A stretch of DNA of 64,000 nucleotides from Stappia sp. MMSF_3263 (GCF_030733745.1 NZ_JASHIK010000007.1:124001-188000); one strand, 5' to 3'. Positions 8,613-21,418 are shown, numbered from the stretch's first letter. Made by a program: numbers and translations. The notes: a model not told the origin generated them from the sequence alone.

Positions 8613-9789
8613 GGCCCAGGTCCGTAACTTCAACATCAATTTCGGTCCGCAGCACCCGGCCGCGCACGGCGTGCTGCGTCTCGTGCTGGAGCTGGACGGC
8701 GAGGTGGTGACGCGCGTCGACCCGCATATCGGCCTGCTGCATCGCGGCACCGAGAAGCTGATCGAGCACAAGACCTATCTTCAGGCGGTGCCCTATTTCG
8801 ACCGGCTCGACTATGTCGCGCCGATGAACCAGGAGCACGCCTTCGCGCTGGCGGTGGAAAAGCTCGTCGGCGTCGAGGTGCCCAAGCGCGGCCAGCTCAT
8901 CCGGGTGCTCTATTCGGAGATCGGCCGCATCCTGTCGCATCTGCTCAACGTGACGACGCAGGCCCTGGATGTCGGCGCGCTGACGCCGCCGCTGTGGGGC
9001 TTCGAGCCGCGCGAGGAGCTGATGGTGTTCTACGAGCGGGCCTCGGGATCGCGCATGCATGCCGCCTTCGTGCGGCCGGGCGGCGTGCACCAGGACCTGC
9101 CGCCGGACCTGCTCGACGACATCTGGGATTTTTGCGATCCGTTCCTGCAGACGCTCGATGACATCGAGGGCCTCCTGACCGACAACCGCATCTTCAAGCA
9201 GCGCAATGTCGACATTGCGGTGGTTTCGCTGGAAGACGCCTGGGCGCGCGGCTTCTCGGGCGTGATGGTACGCGGGTCGGGCGCGGCCTGGGACCTGCGC
9301 AAGTCGCAGCCCTACGAGTGCTATTCCGAGCTCGAGTTCGACATTCCGGTCGGCAAGAACGGCGACTGCTACGACCGCTACCTGATCCGCATGGAAGAGA
9401 TGCGCCAGTCGGTGCGGCTGATGAAGCAGTGCCTGGAAAAGCTGACGGTCGAAAAAGGTCCGGTCTCGTCCATCGACGGCAAGGTCGTGCCGCCCAAGCG
9501 CGGCGAGATGAAGAAGTCGATGGAAGCGCTTATCCATCACTTCAAGCTGTACACCGAAGGTTACCGGGTGCCGGAAGGCGAGGTCTACGCGGCCGTCGAG
9601 GCGCCGAAGGGCGAGTTCGGCGTCTTCCTGGTCTCCGACGGCACCAACAAGCCCTATCGCTGCAAGATCAAGGCGCCGGGTTTCGCGCATCTGCAGGCGA
9701 TGGATTTCCTGTGCCAGGGGCACATGCTGGCGGACGTGTCGGCGATCCTTGGTTCCCTCGATATCGTGTTCGGAGAGGTTGACCGGTAA
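8605..9789 (+). CDS. nuoD: NADH-quinone oxidoreductase subunit D
   Basis: The 49-kDa subunit lining the quinone-reduction chamber next to cluster N2; related to [NiFe]-hydrogenase large subunits. The 394 residues begin with the signature [19 protein letters not shown], which includes the quinone-site His. Further family motifs are [14 protein letters not shown] and, near the C-terminus, [17 protein letters not shown]. The start lies within the end of the GFA gene, and the stop overlaps the nuoE ATG by one base (TAATG). Confidence 0.97.
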   Translation: MAEAQVRNFNINFGPQHPAAHGVLRLVLELDGEVVTRVDPHIGLLHRGTEKLIEHKTYLQAVPYFDRLDYVAPMNQEHAFALAVEKLVGVEVPKRGQLIRVLYSEIGRILSHLLNVTTQALDVGALTPPLWGFEPREELMVFYERASGSRMHAAFVRPGGVHQDLPPDLLDDIWDFCDPFLQTLDDIEGLLTDNRIFKQRNVDIAVVSLEDAWARGFSGVMVRGSGAAWDLRKSQPYECYSELEFDIPVGKNGDCYDRYLIRMEEMRQSVRLMKQCLEKLTVEKGPVSSIDGKVVPPKRGEMKKSMEALIHHFKLYTEGYRVPEGEVYAAVEAPKGEFGVFLVSDGTNKPYRCKIKAPGFAHLQAMDFLCQGHMLADVSAILGSLDIVFGEVDR

Positions 9790-11021
9790 TGGCCGTTCGT
9801 CGCCTTCACCCTGAGCAGCCCGAGAGCTTCGCCTTCACGGCGGCCAATCTGGACTGGGCCAAGAAAGTCATCTCGCGCTATCCGGAGGGGCGTCAGGCCT
9901 CTGCCGTGATCCCGCTGCTGTGGCGGGCGCAGGAGCAGCACGAAGGCTGGTTGCCGGAACCGGCGATCCGCTATGTGGCGGAGATGCTGTCGATGCCGGA
10001 CATCCGCGTGCTGGAGGTCGCGACCTTCTACACGATGTTCCAGCTCGCGCCGGTCGGCAAGAAGGCACATATCCAGGTCTGCGGAACGACACCGTGCCAG
10101 CTGCGCGGTTCGGAGGACCTGATCCGGGTCTGCAAGTCGAAGATCGCGGCCCATGCGCACGAATTGTCCGGCGACGGCGATTTCTCCTGGGAAGAGGTCG
10201 AGTGCCTCGGCGCCTGCGTCAACGCGCCGATGGTCCAGATCTTCAAGGACACCTACGAGGACCTGACGGCGGAAAGCCTCGAGGCGCTGATCGATGACAT
10301 CGCGGCGGGTCGCGAGATCACGCCGGGCCCGCAGAACGGCCGCCGCTTCGGCGCGCCGGAAGGCGGCGCGACGACGCTGACCGGCCTTCCGGACAAGACG
10401 AAAGGTGCGGATCCCCTGCCGCATCTGGTCAACGGCGCGGAGGTTGCCTCGCACGCCTTTGCCGGCGCCTCGATCAACGGCGGCGGCAACGACTTCAACG
10501 GCGTTCCGGGTGCTTCTGCCGGAAAGACGTCCGCGAAGAAGGCTCCAACTGCAACGCCGGCGGCGAAAGCCAAGGCACCTGCCGCCAAGGCAGAAGCTCC
10601 TAAGGCAGAAGCTCCCAAGGCCGCAGCACCCAAGGCAGAAGCTCCCAAGGCCGCGGCTCCGAAGAAGCCGGACGTCAAGACCGTGCTCGCCGACCAGACG
10701 AGCCTCGACCTTGCGCCGGGTACCGAGAAGGAGCCCGAGCTGCTCAAGGGCGCGCGCGGCGGCAAGGCCGACGATCTCAAGCGGATCAAGGGTGTCGGCC
10801 CGAAGATCGAGGGCATCCTCAACGAACTTGGCGTCTATCATTTCGACCAGGTCGCGAACTGGACCGAGGAGAACAAGGCCTGGGTCGATACCCGGTTGAA
10901 GTTCAAGGGCCGGATCGACCGCGAGGACTGGATCGCGCAGGCCAAGGTGCTTGCCGCGGGCGATGAAACCGAATTCTCGAAGCGCGTCGGCGGTGGCGAC
11001 GTTCCTTCGAGCAAGGCGTAA
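9789..11021 (+). CDS. nuoE: NADH-quinone oxidoreductase subunit E with C-terminal extension
   Basis: Residues 1 to about 170 are the 24-kDa thioredoxin-like subunit, which binds 2Fe-2S cluster N1a through the Cys pairs in [11 protein letters not shown] and CLGACVNAP. The protein is 410 residues, far longer than the roughly 170 of E. coli NuoE. A variable linker is followed by an Ala/Pro/Lys-rich tract and then a C-terminal domain near residues 325-395, containing [20 protein letters not shown]. That segment resembles a helix-hairpin-helix domain also seen in other small proteins. Long NuoE proteins of this kind occur in other Rhizobiales, to my knowledge. The function of the extension is unknown. 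Confidence 0.95.
   Translation: MAVRRLHPEQPESFAFTAANLDWAKKVISRYPEGRQASAVIPLLWRAQEQHEGWLPEPAIRYVAEMLSMPDIRVLEVATFYTMFQLAPVGKKAHIQVCGTTPCQLRGSEDLIRVCKSKIAAHAHELSGDGDFSWEEVECLGACVNAPMVQIFKDTYEDLTAESLEALIDDIAAGREITPGPQNGRRFGAPEGGATTLTGLPDKTKGADPLPHLVNGAEVASHAFAGASINGGGNDFNGVPGASAGKTSAKKAPTATPAAKAKAPAAKAEAPKAEAPKAAAPKAEAPKAAAPKKPDVKTVLADQTSLDLAPGTEKEPELLKGARGGKADDLKRIKGVGPKIEGILNELGVYHFDQVANWTEENKAWVDTRLKFKGRIDREDWIAQAKVLAAGDETEFSKRVGGGDVPSSKA
10590..10664 (+). repeat. Five 15-bp tandem repeats within nuoE
   Basis: Five in-frame 15-bp units of the type GCAGAAGCTCCCAAG lie head to tail; two of the five are the variant GCCGCAGCACCCAAG or similar. They encode the repeat A-E-A-P-K / A-A-A-P-K in the linker. 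Such repeats can change copy number by slippage without breaking the frame. Confidence 0.85.
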
Positions 11022-11036
11022 GGGAAGGGGGTCTAG

Positions 11037-12341
<1,305 letters not shown>

Positions 12342-12348
12342 GCGGTGG

Positions 12349-12702
12349 ATGATGCGAATCGACGGCGAGAAACACAGGCTGGACGTGGAAAAGAGCGATC
12401 TCTCGGGATCTCGCTTCCATGATGTCAACATGTCCGGCGGGGTGTTCGACGACGTCAATCTGTCGGGTGGGCGGTATACGAATGTGAACCTGTCGGGCTG
12501 CGAGTTTCGCGACCTGAACATGTCGGGCTGGACGGTGTCCGACGCCAATCTGGCCGGCCTGCGGATCGACGATGTCAATCTCGCCGGGGCAACCATTACC
12601 AACAGTCGATTGCAGGGCATGACAATCGACGGCATAGACGTTTCGGATCTCCTCGAACTGTGGTTCGAGACGCAGAAAAGCCGCGAGGGCAGCACAGCAT
12701 GA
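12349..12702 (+). CDS. Pentapeptide-repeat-like protein between nuoF and nuoG
   Basis: A 117-residue protein made largely of about six ten-residue units of the form F-x-D-V-N-L-S-G-G-x (for example [10 protein letters not shown] then [10 protein letters not shown]). Each unit corresponds to two pentapeptide repeats, and the run spans about residues 17-95. This predicts a right-handed quadrilateral beta-helix. No signal peptide or membrane segment is visible, so it should be cytoplasmic. The gene begins eight bases after nuoF and its stop overlaps the nuoG ATG (ATGA), so it is translated from the nuo mRNA. Pentapeptide proteins act as scaffolds or DNA mimics; which, if either, applies here is unknown. 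Confidence 0.85.
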   Translation: MMRIDGEKHRLDVEKSDLSGSRFHDVNMSGGVFDDVNLSGGRYTNVNLSGCEFRDLNMSGWTVSDANLAGLRIDDVNLAGATITNSRLQGMTIDGIDVSDLLELWFETQKSREGSTA

Positions 12703-14798
12703 ACAAGACGATCTTTGTCGACGGCAAGGAGATCGAGGTTCCGCAGGACTACACGCTGCTGCAGGCTTGCGAGGCGGCGGGTGCCGAGGTGCCTCGGTTC
12801 TGTTTCCATGACCGGCTGTCGATCGCCGGCAACTGCCGCATGTGCCTTGTCGAGGTGAAGGGCGGACCGCCGAAGCCGGTGGCCTCCTGCGCGATGAACG
12901 TGCGCGACCTGCGCCCGGGCCCGAATGGCGAGGCGCCGGAGGTGTTCACCAAGACGCCGATGGTGAAGAAGGCCCGCGAGGGCGTGATGGAGTTCCTGCT
13001 GATCAACCATCCGCTCGACTGCCCGATCTGCGACCAGGGCGGCGAGTGCGACCTGCAGGACCAGGCGATGGCCTATGGCGTCGACGCTTCGCGCTATGCC
13101 GAGAACAAGCGCGCCGTCGAGGACAAGTATATCGGCCCGCTGGTCAAGACGATCATGACCCGTTGCATCCACTGCACGCGCTGCGTCCGTTTCACCACGG
13201 AAGTGTGCGGCGTCGCCGACCTCGGCCTGATCGGGCGCGGCGAGGATGCGGAGATCACCTCCTATCTCGAGAACGCGCTGTCCTCGGAGATGCAGGGCAA
13301 TGTCGTCGACCTGTGCCCGGTCGGTGCGCTGACGCACAAGCCCTATGCCTTCCAGGCGCGGCCCTGGGAACTGAAGAAGACCGAATCCATCGACGTGATG
13401 GATGCGGTCGGTTCGGCGATCCGCGTCGACACGCGCGGCCGCGAGGTCATGCGTGTGCTTCCGCGTCTCAACGAGGCGGTCAACGAGGAGTGGATCTCGG
13501 ACAAGACCCGCTACATCTGGGACGGGCTCAAGACGCAGCGGCTTGACCGGCCCTACGTCAAGACCGGCGGCCGGCTCGCCGCTGCCAGCTGGGGCGAAGC
13601 GTTTACCGCCATCGCCGACAAGATTGCCGCCTCGAAGCCGGAGCGGATCGCGGCGATTGCCGGCGACCTTGCCAGCGTCGAGGAGATGTTTGCGCTGAAG
13701 TCGCTGATGGACGGGCTCGGTTCTGCCAATCTCGACTGCAGGCAGGACGGGGCGGCGCTCGATCCCGCGCTCGGCCGGTCCTCCTATCTCTTCAATGCCA
13801 CCATCGAGGGCATCGAGGACGCGGATGCCGTCCTCATCATCGGCTCCAATCCGCGCATTGAGGCACCGGTGCTGAACGCGCGCATCCGCAAGCGCATGCG
13901 CATGGGCGAGCTGCCGGTCGGCGTCATCGGCCAGCCGGCCGACCTGACCTATCCCACCACGTATCTCGGCGCGGGTCCCGACACGCTGTCCGAACTGGCG
14001 GCCGGCAAGCATGCCTTCGCCAAGATCCTGAAGAAGGCGGAGCGTCCGCTTGTCATCCTCGGCCAGGGCGCGCTGTCGCGCGCCGACGGCGCGGCGGTCC
14101 TGTCGGCCGCGGCGGAACTGGCGCAATCGGTCGGTGCGATCAGCGCGGACTGGAACGGCTTTTGCGTGCTGCACACGGCTGCGGCCCGGGTTGGCGGCCT
14201 CGACATCGGCTTCGTGCCGGGCGAGGGCGGCAAGGGCGTCGCCGAGATCCAGCAGGCGGCCTCCGCCGGCGAGATCGACGTGGTCTTCCTACTTGGCGCC
14301 GACGAGGTCGACATGGGCGCCTTCGGCGATGCCTTCGTCGTTTATCTGGGTACCCATGGCGATCGCGGCGCCCACCGGGCCGACGTGATCCTGGCGGGTG
14401 CGGCCTATACCGAGAAGTCCGGCACCTGGGTCAACACGGAAGGCCGTGTCCAGCTTGGCGAGCGCGCCGGCTTCCCGCCGGGCGAGGCCCGCGAGGACTG
14501 GGCGATCCTGCGGGCGCTGTCCGCGCGGCTGGGCAAGGCGCTTGCCTTCGATTCCCTCGACGAACTGCGCGCGGCACTTTACGCGGCGCATCCGCACATG
14601 GCGGCGATCGACGCGATCGCCGGCGATGACGGCGCGGGCGTTGCCAATGCGGCCGCACGCGGCGGCAAGACCGGCGGCGAGGCGTTCCAGCCGGCAATCG
14701 CCGATTTCTATCTGACCAATCCGATCGCGCGGGCCTCCGCGACGATGGCCGAGTGTTCGGCCCTCGCCAAGGCACGCGCGGCAGAGGCCGCGGAGTAA
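12699..14798 (+). CDS. nuoG: NADH-quinone oxidoreductase subunit G
   Basis: 75-kDa subunit that carries several iron-sulfur clusters of the peripheral arm. The N-terminal 2Fe-2S ferredoxin domain includes [19 protein letters not shown]. Then come [19 protein letters not shown] and the 4Fe-4S motif [13 protein letters not shown]-terminal molybdopterin-oxidoreductase-like domain follows and lacks an obvious cofactor role, as usual in NuoG. Length is 699 residues. The ATG at 12699 ([11 protein letters not shown]) overlaps the preceding stop; upstream open codons belong to the neighbouring frame. Confidence 0.97.
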   Translation: MNKTIFVDGKEIEVPQDYTLLQACEAAGAEVPRFCFHDRLSIAGNCRMCLVEVKGGPPKPVASCAMNVRDLRPGPNGEAPEVFTKTPMVKKAREGVMEFLLINHPLDCPICDQGGECDLQDQAMAYGVDASRYAENKRAVEDKYIGPLVKTIMTRCIHCTRCVRFTTEVCGVADLGLIGRGEDAEITSYLENALSSEMQGNVVDLCPVGALTHKPYAFQARPWELKKTESIDVMDAVGSAIRVDTRGREVMRVLPRLNEAVNEEWISDKTRYIWDGLKTQRLDRPYVKTGGRLAAASWGEAFTAIADKIAASKPERIAAIAGDLASVEEMFALKSLMDGLGSANLDCRQDGAALDPALGRSSYLFNATIEGIEDADAVLIIGSNPRIEAPVLNARIRKRMRMGELPVGVIGQPADLTYPTTYLGAGPDTLSELAAGKHAFAKILKKAERPLVILGQGALSRADGAAVLSAAAELAQSVGAISADWNGFCVLHTAAARVGGLDIGFVPGEGGKGVAEIQQAASAGEIDVVFLLGADEVDMGAFGDAFVVYLGTHGDRGAHRADVILAGAAYTEKSGTWVNTEGRVQLGERAGFPPGEAREDWAILRALSARLGKALAFDSLDELRAALYAAHPHMAAIDAIAGDDGAGVANAAARGGKTGGEAFQPAIADFYLTNPIARASATMAECSALAKARAAEAAE

Positions 14799-14807
14799 AC
14801 GGGGGCA

Positions 14808-15869
14808 ATGATGGCGGACTTCTGGGCGGATTACCTCTTCCCCTTGATCATCATGCTGGCACAGAGCGTCCTGATGCTCGTCGTGCTGCTGGTGATCGTG
14901 GCCTATATCCTTTACGCCGACCGCAAGATATGGGCGGCGGTGCAGATCCGGCGTGGCCCGAACGTCGTCGGTCCCTGGGGATTGCTGCAATCCTTCGCCG
15001 ACCTGCTGAAGTTCGTGCTGAAGGAGCCGGTGATCCCGGCCGGCGCCAACAAGGGCCTGTTCCTGCTGGCGCCGCTCGTCACCGTGACGCTGTCGCTGGC
15101 GGCCTGGTCGGTGGTGCCGGTGGCCGAGGGCTGGGTGATCGCCGACATCAATGTCGGCATCCTGTTCATCTTCGCGATTTCCTCGCTCGGCGTTTACGGC
15201 ATCATCATCGGCGGCTGGGCCTCGAACTCGAAATACCCGTTCCTGTCGGCGCTGCGCTCGGCGGCGCAGATGGTGTCCTACGAGGTGTCCATCGGCTTCG
15301 TCATCGTCACCGTGCTCCTGTGCGCGGGCTCGCTGAACCTGTCGGACATCGTGCGGGCGCAGGAAACGGGCCTTGCGACGGCGCTTGGCGTGCCGTGGCT
15401 TGCCTTCCTGAACTGGTACTGGCTGCCGCTGTTCCCGATGTTCGTGATCTTCTTCATCTCGGCGCTGGCGGAAACCAACCGGCCGCCTTTCGACCTGGCC
15501 GAGGCCGAGTCCGAGCTCGTCGCGGGCTTCATGGTCGAATACGGCTCCACGCCCTACATGATGTTCATGCTGGGCGAGTATGTTGCCATCGCCTTGATGT
15601 GCTCGCTGACGACCATCCTGTTCATGGGCGGATGGCTGCCGCCGTTCGACTTTGCGCCCTTCACCTGGGTGCCGGGCATCATCTGGTTCCTGCTGAAGTC
15701 GCTTTTCGTGTTCTTCATGTTCGCGATGGTCAAGGCGATGGTCCCGCGCTACCGCTACGACCAGCTGATGCGGCTCGGCTGGAAGGTGTTCCTGCCGCTG
15801 TCGCTGGCGATGGTGTTCATCGTCGCTGCGGTGCTGATGGCCATGGGCTGGGCCCCGACCGGGACCTGA
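14808..15869 (+). CDS. nuoH: NADH-quinone oxidoreductase subunit H
   Basis: Membrane subunit (ND1 family) that forms the quinone entry channel with NuoB and NuoD. 353 residues with about eight hydrophobic helices. Family signatures are [18 protein letters not shown] near residue 47 and [20 protein letters not shown] near residue 218. Two consecutive ATG codons open the gene; I took the first. It begins nine bases after nuoG behind GGGGGC. Confidence 0.97.
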   Translation: MMADFWADYLFPLIIMLAQSVLMLVVLLVIVAYILYADRKIWAAVQIRRGPNVVGPWGLLQSFADLLKFVLKEPVIPAGANKGLFLLAPLVTVTLSLAAWSVVPVAEGWVIADINVGILFIFAISSLGVYGIIIGGWASNSKYPFLSALRSAAQMVSYEVSIGFVIVTVLLCAGSLNLSDIVRAQETGLATALGVPWLAFLNWYWLPLFPMFVIFFISALAETNRPPFDLAEAESELVAGFMVEYGSTPYMMFMLGEYVAIALMCSLTTILFMGGWLPPFDFAPFTWVPGIIWFLLKSLFVFFMFAMVKAMVPRYRYDQLMRLGWKVFLPLSLAMVFIVAAVLMAMGWAPTGT

Positions 15870-15893
15870 TGCCAGGCCGGGGAGGGCGCTGAC

Positions 15894-16130
15894 ATGTCGA
15901 TCTCGATTGCCGGTCTGATCGGCGCGGCCATCGGCCTCTATGTGGGGTGGATCGACTACAAGATCGTCGTCGGCGTGCTGAAGGGCGCGGCGGAACGGCA
16001 GCGGCAGAGAACCGGGCGCGAGAGCCTGCTTGGCCGCTACATGGGGGCGATCAGGATTGTGGTCCTGGGCTTTGCCCTGGTCGGCTTTCCCGCCGTCGGC
16101 TATTTGGCCGGCAGCGCGCTTGCCGGATAG
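15894..16130 (+). CDS. Small membrane protein between nuoH and nuoI
   Basis: A 78-residue protein with two hydrophobic segments, about residues 4-20 (SIAGLIGAAIGLYVGWI) and 52-76 (IRIVVLGFALVGFPAVGYLA). They flank a basic loop KGAAERQRQRTGRESLLG. The gene lies 24 bases downstream of nuoH with AGGGCGCTGAC before the ATG, in the same direction, inside the nuo operon. I do not recognise a named family. Because it shares the operon, a role as an accessory subunit or assembly helper of the membrane arm is possible but unproven. Confidence 0.75.
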   Translation: MSISIAGLIGAAIGLYVGWIDYKIVVGVLKGAAERQRQRTGRESLLGRYMGAIRIVVLGFALVGFPAVGYLAGSALAG

Positions 16131-16291
16131 GGCGGCCAGGCAAGGTGGCTGGACGGGCTGCCCGGAACATTTCGACGGTTCCAGCAAGGGACCGCAAACC
16201 AGACTGAAGGACCGCCGGGTCCGGTGCTGCACGCGACAGGCGGCGGCGCGGGGGCGGTCCGAAGGGAAACGAGAGAACGAGGCTGAACGCC

Positions 16292-16780
16292 ATGGCACTG
16301 CAACAGGCTGCCAAATCGCTCTTGCTGAAGGAGTTCGTATCCGCCTTCTTCCTGGCGATGCGCTACTTCTTCAAGCCGAAGCCGACGATCAACTACCCCT
16401 TCGAGAAGGGGCCGGTGAGCCCGCGCTTCCGCGGCGAGCACGCGCTGCGCCGTTATCCCAACGGCGAGGAACGCTGCATCGCCTGCAAGCTGTGCGAGGC
16501 GATCTGCCCGGCACAGGCCATCACCATCGAGGCCGGGCCGCGCCGGAACGACGGCACGCGCCGCACGACCCGCTACGACATCGACATGGTGAAATGCATC
16601 TATTGCGGTTTCTGCCAGGAGGCCTGCCCGGTCGATGCCATCGTCGAGGGGCCGAATTTCGAGTTCGCCACCGAGACCCGCGAGGAACTCTATTACGACA
16701 AGGAGAAGCTCCTTGCGAACGGAGACCGCTGGGAACGGGAAATCGCCAGCAACATCGCCATCGACGCGCCCTATCGCTGA
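16292..16780 (+). CDS. nuoI: NADH-quinone oxidoreductase subunit I
   Basis: Ferredoxin-like 23-kDa subunit holding 4Fe-4S clusters N6a and N6b. The two cluster motifs are [12 protein letters not shown] near residue 63 and [12 protein letters not shown] near residue 102. An amphipathic N-terminal helix and the segment [20 protein letters not shown] complete the family pattern. Length is 162 residues. It starts 161 bases after the 78-residue membrane ORF, one of the larger gaps in the operon, in which I see no promoter. Confidence 0.97.
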   Translation: MALQQAAKSLLLKEFVSAFFLAMRYFFKPKPTINYPFEKGPVSPRFRGEHALRRYPNGEERCIACKLCEAICPAQAITIEAGPRRNDGTRRTTRYDIDMVKCIYCGFCQEACPVDAIVEGPNFEFATETREELYYDKEKLLANGDRWEREIASNIAIDAPYR

Positions 16781-16909
16781 GCGCGCGGGGAGTGGACGCC
16801 GCGCGGCGGCTGGTCTAAGACGAGGCCGTTCCGCACCGGGACACGCCCAACCAACTTGAAGCCGCCACGGGCCGCTTCGCACCAATCGGGGACGGGGGCA
16901 CATCGCGAA

Positions 16910-17524
16910 ATGGTCCTGCAAGCCATCTTCTTCTATCTCTTCGCCGCGACCGCCGTGGCGTCGGCCTTCATGGTCATCGCCTCGCGCAATCCCGTGCACT
17001 CGGTGCTGTTCCTGATTCTCGCCTTCTTCAACGCGGCAGGCCTGTTCATCCTGCTCGGCGCGGAGTTCCTGGCGATGCTGCTGGTCGTCGTCTATGTCGG
17101 CGCGGTGATGGTGCTGTTCCTGTTCGTGGTGATGATGCTCGATGTCGACTTCGTCGAGATGCGACAGGGCTTCCTGCAATACCTGCCGGTCGGCGCGCTT
17201 GTCGGCATCGTCCTCCTTGTCGAACTGCTGCTGGTGCTCGGCGTCTGGGTGATATCGCCGGAGATTGCCGGACACACGGCGGCGCCCGCGCCGCTGCCGT
17301 CGGACATGTCCAACATTCGCGCGCTCGGCGAGCTGATCTACACCCGCTACATCCTCTATTTCCAGACGGCCGGGCTTGTGCTGCTGGTGGCGATGATCGG
17401 CGCCATCGTGCTGACCCTGCGCCACAAGGAAGGGGTCAAGCGCCAGGATATTTCCGCACAGGTCGGGCGTACGCGCGAAGCGTCGATCGAGGTGCGCAAG
17501 GTCGAAACCGGCAAGGGGATCTGA
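16910..17524 (+). CDS. nuoJ: NADH-quinone oxidoreductase subunit J
   Basis: Membrane subunit (ND6 family) with five hydrophobic helices in 204 residues. The family motif FFNAAGLFILLGAEFLAMLL, containing the pi-bulge region, is near residue 39, followed by VVYVGAVMVLFLFVVMML. The ATG at 16910 begins MVLQAIFFYLF. An earlier in-frame start at 16856 would add a hydrophilic leader not expected in the family. The gap from nuoI is about 130 bases. Confidence 0.95.
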   Translation: MVLQAIFFYLFAATAVASAFMVIASRNPVHSVLFLILAFFNAAGLFILLGAEFLAMLLVVVYVGAVMVLFLFVVMMLDVDFVEMRQGFLQYLPVGALVGIVLLVELLLVLGVWVISPEIAGHTAAPAPLPSDMSNIRALGELIYTRYILYFQTAGLVLLVAMIGAIVLTLRHKEGVKRQDISAQVGRTREASIEVRKVETGKGI

Positions 17525-17605
17525 GGATCTCCGCCTAATCTTTCCGGCAGCGCCGTCACCCTGGCGCCCGGGTCCGTCTTAATCGGGGAGCATCACGAGG
17601 CGCCC

Positions 17606-17914
17606 ATGGAAATCGGTCTGTCCCACTATCTGGCGGTTGCAGCGATCCTGTTCACGATCGGGATCTTCGGGATCTTCCTGAACAGAAAGAACGTGATCGT
17701 CATCCTGATGTCGGTCGAGCTGCTGCTGCTCTCGGTCAATCTCAACCTGGTCGCCTTTTCCTCGTTCCTGGGCGACCTGGTCGGACAGGTCTTCGCGCTC
17801 TTGGTGCTGACCGTGGCGGCCGCCGAGGCGGCCATCGGCCTTGCGATCCTCGTCGTCTTCTATCGCAACCGCGGCTCGATCGCGGTCGAAGACGTCAACA
17901 TGATGAAGGGGTGA
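17606..17914 (+). CDS. nuoK: NADH-quinone oxidoreductase subunit K
   Basis: Small membrane subunit (ND4L family), 102 residues with three helices. Conserved features are [20 protein letters not shown], including a membrane glutamate, and [20 protein letters not shown] with the second key glutamate. These buried acids belong to the proton-translocation path. It begins 81 bases after nuoJ behind GGGGAGCATCACGAGG-like sequence and is followed closely by nuoL. Confidence 0.97.
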   Translation: MEIGLSHYLAVAAILFTIGIFGIFLNRKNVIVILMSVELLLLSVNLNLVAFSSFLGDLVGQVFALLVLTVAAAEAAIGLAILVVFYRNRGSIAVEDVNMMKG

Positions 17915-17921
17915 GGGCAGG

Positions 17922-19883
17922 ATGTACCAGCTAATCGTCTTTCTGCCCCTTGTCGGCTTCCTGATCGCGGGTCTCTTCGGCCGGTTCATCGGCGCCAAGG
18001 CCAGCGAGTATGTCACTTCCGGCCTGCTGATCGTCGCGGCCCTCTTGTCCTGGGTTGCGTTCTTCTCGGTCGGCTACGGCGAGACGCCGGTGGTGCGCGA
18101 GACCGTGATGCGCTGGATGTCGTCCGGCGCGTTCAATGTCGACTGGATGATCCGCGTCGACACGCTGACGGCGGTCATGCTGGTGGTGGTCAACACCGTG
18201 TCGGCGCTCGTGCATGTCTATTCGATCGGCTACATGCATCACGACCCGCACCGGCCGCGCTTCTTTGCCTACCTGTCGCTGTTCACCTTCGCCATGCTGA
18301 TGCTGGTGACCTCGGACAACCTGCTGCAGATGTTCTTCGGCTGGGAAGGCGTTGGTCTCGCCTCCTACCTGCTCATCGGTTTCTGGTTCAAGAAGCCCTC
18401 GGCGAACGCCGCCGCGATGAAGGCCTTCGTCGTCAACCGCGTCGGCGATTTCGGCTTCATCCTGGGCATCTTCGGCATCTTCTACCTGTTCAATTCCACC
18501 GACTACGACACGATCTTCGCCAATGCGCAGTCCTTTGCCTCGGCCGAGCCGGCCACGGTGATGAATTTCCTGGGCTACCAGCTCGACCAGCATGCCGCGC
18601 TCACCGTCGTGTGCCTGCTGCTGTTCATGGGCGCCATGGGCAAGTCGGCGCAGTTCCTGCTGCACACCTGGCTGCCGGACGCGATGGAGGGCCCGACGCC
18701 GGTTTCCGCGCTGATCCATGCCGCGACCATGGTCACGGCGGGCGTCTTCATGGTGGCGCGCCTCTCGCCGATCTTCGAGCTGTCGCACACCGCGCTCACC
18801 GTGGTGACGCTGTTCGGTGCGACGACGGCCTTCTTCGCCGCCACGGTCGGGCTGGTGCAGAACGACATCAAGCGCGTGATCGCCTATTCGACCTGCTCGC
18901 AGCTCGGCTACATGTTCGTCGCGCTTGGCGTGGGCGGCTACTCGATCGCGATCTTCCACCTGTTCACGCATGCCTTCTTCAAGGCACTGCTGTTCCTCGG
19001 CGCCGGCTCGGTGATCCATGCCGTGTCGAACGAGCAGGACATGCGCAAGATGGGCGGGCTGCGCAAGCACATCCCGATCACCTACTGGATGATGGTGATC
19101 GGCACGCTGGCGCTGACGGGCTTCCCGCTGACGGCCGGCTTCTTCTCCAAGGACGGCATCATCGAGGCGGCCTATGTCGGCCACAACACCTTTGCCATGT
19201 ACGGCTTCTGGATGACGGTGGTCGCCGCCGCGCTGACCTCGTTCTATTCCTGGCGCCTGGCGTTCATGACCTTCCACGGCAAGCCGAGGGCCTCGGTCGA
19301 CGTGATGAAGCACGTGCATGAGAGCCCGCTGGTGATGACCGTGCCGCTGATGATCCTGGCGGTTGGTGCGCTCTTTGCCGGTCTCGTCTTCTCCGGCGTG
19401 TTCATGGGTCACGGCTACGACGCCTTCTGGAAGGGGGCGCTGTTCACCTCCGAGGAGAACCACATCCTGCACGACATCCACGAGGTGCCGCTGTGGGTGA
19501 AGGCCTCGCCGTTCGTGATGATGCTCGGCGGTTTCGCCGTCGCATGGCTGTTCTACATCAAGTCGCCCGACATTCCGCGCCGGCTCGCCGAGCGGCATGA
19601 CGGCCTGTACCGCTTCCTGCTCAACAAGTGGTATTTCGACGAGCTCTATGACGTGATCTTCGTGCGCCCCGCCATGTGGATCGGCCGCCAGCTCTGGAAG
19701 AAGGGCGACGGGATGATGATCGACGGGCTCGGTCCCGACGGCGTCGCGGCGCGGGTGCAGAATGTCAGCACCTGGGCCGTGCGGCTGCAGACCGGCTATC
19801 TCTACCACTACGCATTCGCCATGCTGATCGGTGTCGCGGCGCTGATCACCTGGTCCATGTTCTCCGTCGGGGGCGCTCACTGA
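17922..19883 (+). CDS. nuoL: NADH-quinone oxidoreductase subunit L
   Basis: Largest antiporter-like membrane subunit (ND5 family), at the distal end of the membrane arm with the long lateral helix. 653 residues with around 16 helices. Diagnostic segments are [39 protein letters not shown], and [20 protein letters not shown]. It starts seven bases after nuoK behind GAGGGCAGG. Its stop overlaps the nuoM ATG (TGATG). Confidence 0.97.
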   Translation: MYQLIVFLPLVGFLIAGLFGRFIGAKASEYVTSGLLIVAALLSWVAFFSVGYGETPVVRETVMRWMSSGAFNVDWMIRVDTLTAVMLVVVNTVSALVHVYSIGYMHHDPHRPRFFAYLSLFTFAMLMLVTSDNLLQMFFGWEGVGLASYLLIGFWFKKPSANAAAMKAFVVNRVGDFGFILGIFGIFYLFNSTDYDTIFANAQSFASAEPATVMNFLGYQLDQHAALTVVCLLLFMGAMGKSAQFLLHTWLPDAMEGPTPVSALIHAATMVTAGVFMVARLSPIFELSHTALTVVTLFGATTAFFAATVGLVQNDIKRVIAYSTCSQLGYMFVALGVGGYSIAIFHLFTHAFFKALLFLGAGSVIHAVSNEQDMRKMGGLRKHIPITYWMMVIGTLALTGFPLTAGFFSKDGIIEAAYVGHNTFAMYGFWMTVVAAALTSFYSWRLAFMTFHGKPRASVDVMKHVHESPLVMTVPLMILAVGALFAGLVFSGVFMGHGYDAFWKGALFTSEENHILHDIHEVPLWVKASPFVMMLGGFAVAWLFYIKSPDIPRRLAERHDGLYRFLLNKWYFDELYDVIFVRPAMWIGRQLWKKGDGMMIDGLGPDGVAARVQNVSTWAVRLQTGYLYHYAFAMLIGVAALITWSMFSVGGAH

Positions 19884-21397
19884 TGAGCAACTGGCCGCTT
19901 CTTTCCATCACCACCTTCCTTCCGCTGGTCGGTGTCTTCTTCATCCTGCTCGTTCGCGGCGAGGACGACGGGGCCAAGGAGAACATGCGTCGGGTGGCCC
20001 TGATCACCACGGTGTTCACCTTCGTCATCTCGCTGTTTATCTGGGGCGGGTTCGATCCGAACAACCCGGGCTTCCAGTTCCAGGAAAGCGAAGAGTGGCT
20101 CGGCGGCAGCATCGGCTACCGGATGGGCGTCGACGGCATCTCGATGCTGTTCGTCATCCTCACGACCTTCCTGATGCCGTTCTGCATCCTGGCGAGCTGG
20201 AAGAGCGTCCAGGTCCGGGTGAAGGAGTACATGATCGCCTTCCTCGTGCTGGAGACGCTGATGATCGGCGTGTTCTGCGCGCTCGATCTGGTGATGTTCT
20301 ATGTCTTCTTCGAGGCCGGCCTGATCCCGATGTTCCTGATCATCGGCGTGTGGGGCGGCAAGCGCCGCGTCTATGCGAGCTACAAGTTCTTCCTCTACAC
20401 GCTGCTCGGCTCGGTGCTGATGCTGATCGCGCTAATGGCGATGTACTGGGATGCCGGCACCTCCGACATCCCGACGCTGATGGCGCACGGCTTCCCGGCC
20501 GGCATGCAGACCTGGCTGTGGCTTGCCTTCTTCGCCAGCTTTGCCGTCAAGATGCCGATGTGGCCGGTACACACCTGGTTGCCGGATGCCCACGTGGAGG
20601 CGCCGACCGCCGGCTCGGTCATCCTGGCGGCGATCCTTCTGAAGATGGGCGGCTACGGCTTCCTGCGGTTCTCGCTGCCGATGTTCCCGCTGGCGAGCGA
20701 GATGTTCGCGCCCTTCGTCTTCACGCTCTCGGTGATCGCCATCGTCTACACCTCGCTGGTGGCGCTCGCCCAGGAGGACATCAAGAAGCTGATCGCCTAT
20801 TCCTCCGTCGCCCATATGGGCTACGTGACCATGGGCATTTTCACCATGACCGAGCAGGGCGTCCAGGGCGCGCTGTTCCAGATGCTCTCGCACGGCATCG
20901 TCTCGGGCGCGCTGTTCCTGTGCGTCGGCGTGATCTACGACCGGATCCACACGCGTGACATCGCCGCCTATGGCGGGCTTGTGAATCGCATGCCGTTCTA
21001 CGCGGTCGCCTTCCTGATTTTCACCATGGCGAATGTCGGCCTGCCGGGCACGAGCGGGTTCGTGGGCGAGTTCCTGACGCTGATGGGGGCTTTCCAGGTC
21101 AACACCTGGGTGGCGCTGATCGCAACGTCCGGCGTCATCCTGTCGGCGGCCTATGCGCTCTTCCTCTACAAGCGGGTCGTGTTCGGAGCGCTCGACAAGG
21201 AGAGCCTGAAGTCGATCATGGATCTCAGCCTGCGCGAGCGCGTCATCATCGTGCCGCTGATCGTGCTGACGATCCTGTTCGGCTTCTATCCGGCGCCGAT
21301 CCTCGACGCCACGGCTGCGTCGGTCGGAGCGCTTGTCACCAATTACCAGGCCGCGATCGAGGCGGCGCCGTCGACAGCCTTGCTGGCGACGCATTAA
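19883..21397 (+). CDS. nuoM: NADH-quinone oxidoreductase subunit M
   Basis: Antiporter-like membrane subunit (ND4 family), 504 residues. Characteristic segments are [20 protein letters not shown] with the conserved membrane Glu, [20 protein letters not shown], and [20 protein letters not shown]. The start ([12 protein letters not shown]) overlaps the nuoL stop by one base. Upstream codons in this frame lie inside nuoL and are not part of the gene. Confidence 0.97.
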   Translation: MSNWPLLSITTFLPLVGVFFILLVRGEDDGAKENMRRVALITTVFTFVISLFIWGGFDPNNPGFQFQESEEWLGGSIGYRMGVDGISMLFVILTTFLMPFCILASWKSVQVRVKEYMIAFLVLETLMIGVFCALDLVMFYVFFEAGLIPMFLIIGVWGGKRRVYASYKFFLYTLLGSVLMLIALMAMYWDAGTSDIPTLMAHGFPAGMQTWLWLAFFASFAVKMPMWPVHTWLPDAHVEAPTAGSVILAAILLKMGGYGFLRFSLPMFPLASEMFAPFVFTLSVIAIVYTSLVALAQEDIKKLIAYSSVAHMGYVTMGIFTMTEQGVQGALFQMLSHGIVSGALFLCVGVIYDRIHTRDIAAYGGLVNRMPFYAVAFLIFTMANVGLPGTSGFVGEFLTLMGAFQVNTWVALIATSGVILSAAYALFLYKRVVFGALDKESLKSIMDLSLRERVIIVPLIVLTILFGFYPAPILDATAASVGALVTNYQAAIEAAPSTALLATH

Positions 21398-21418
21398 GGT
21401 CCGAGGACGAGAGACGCC

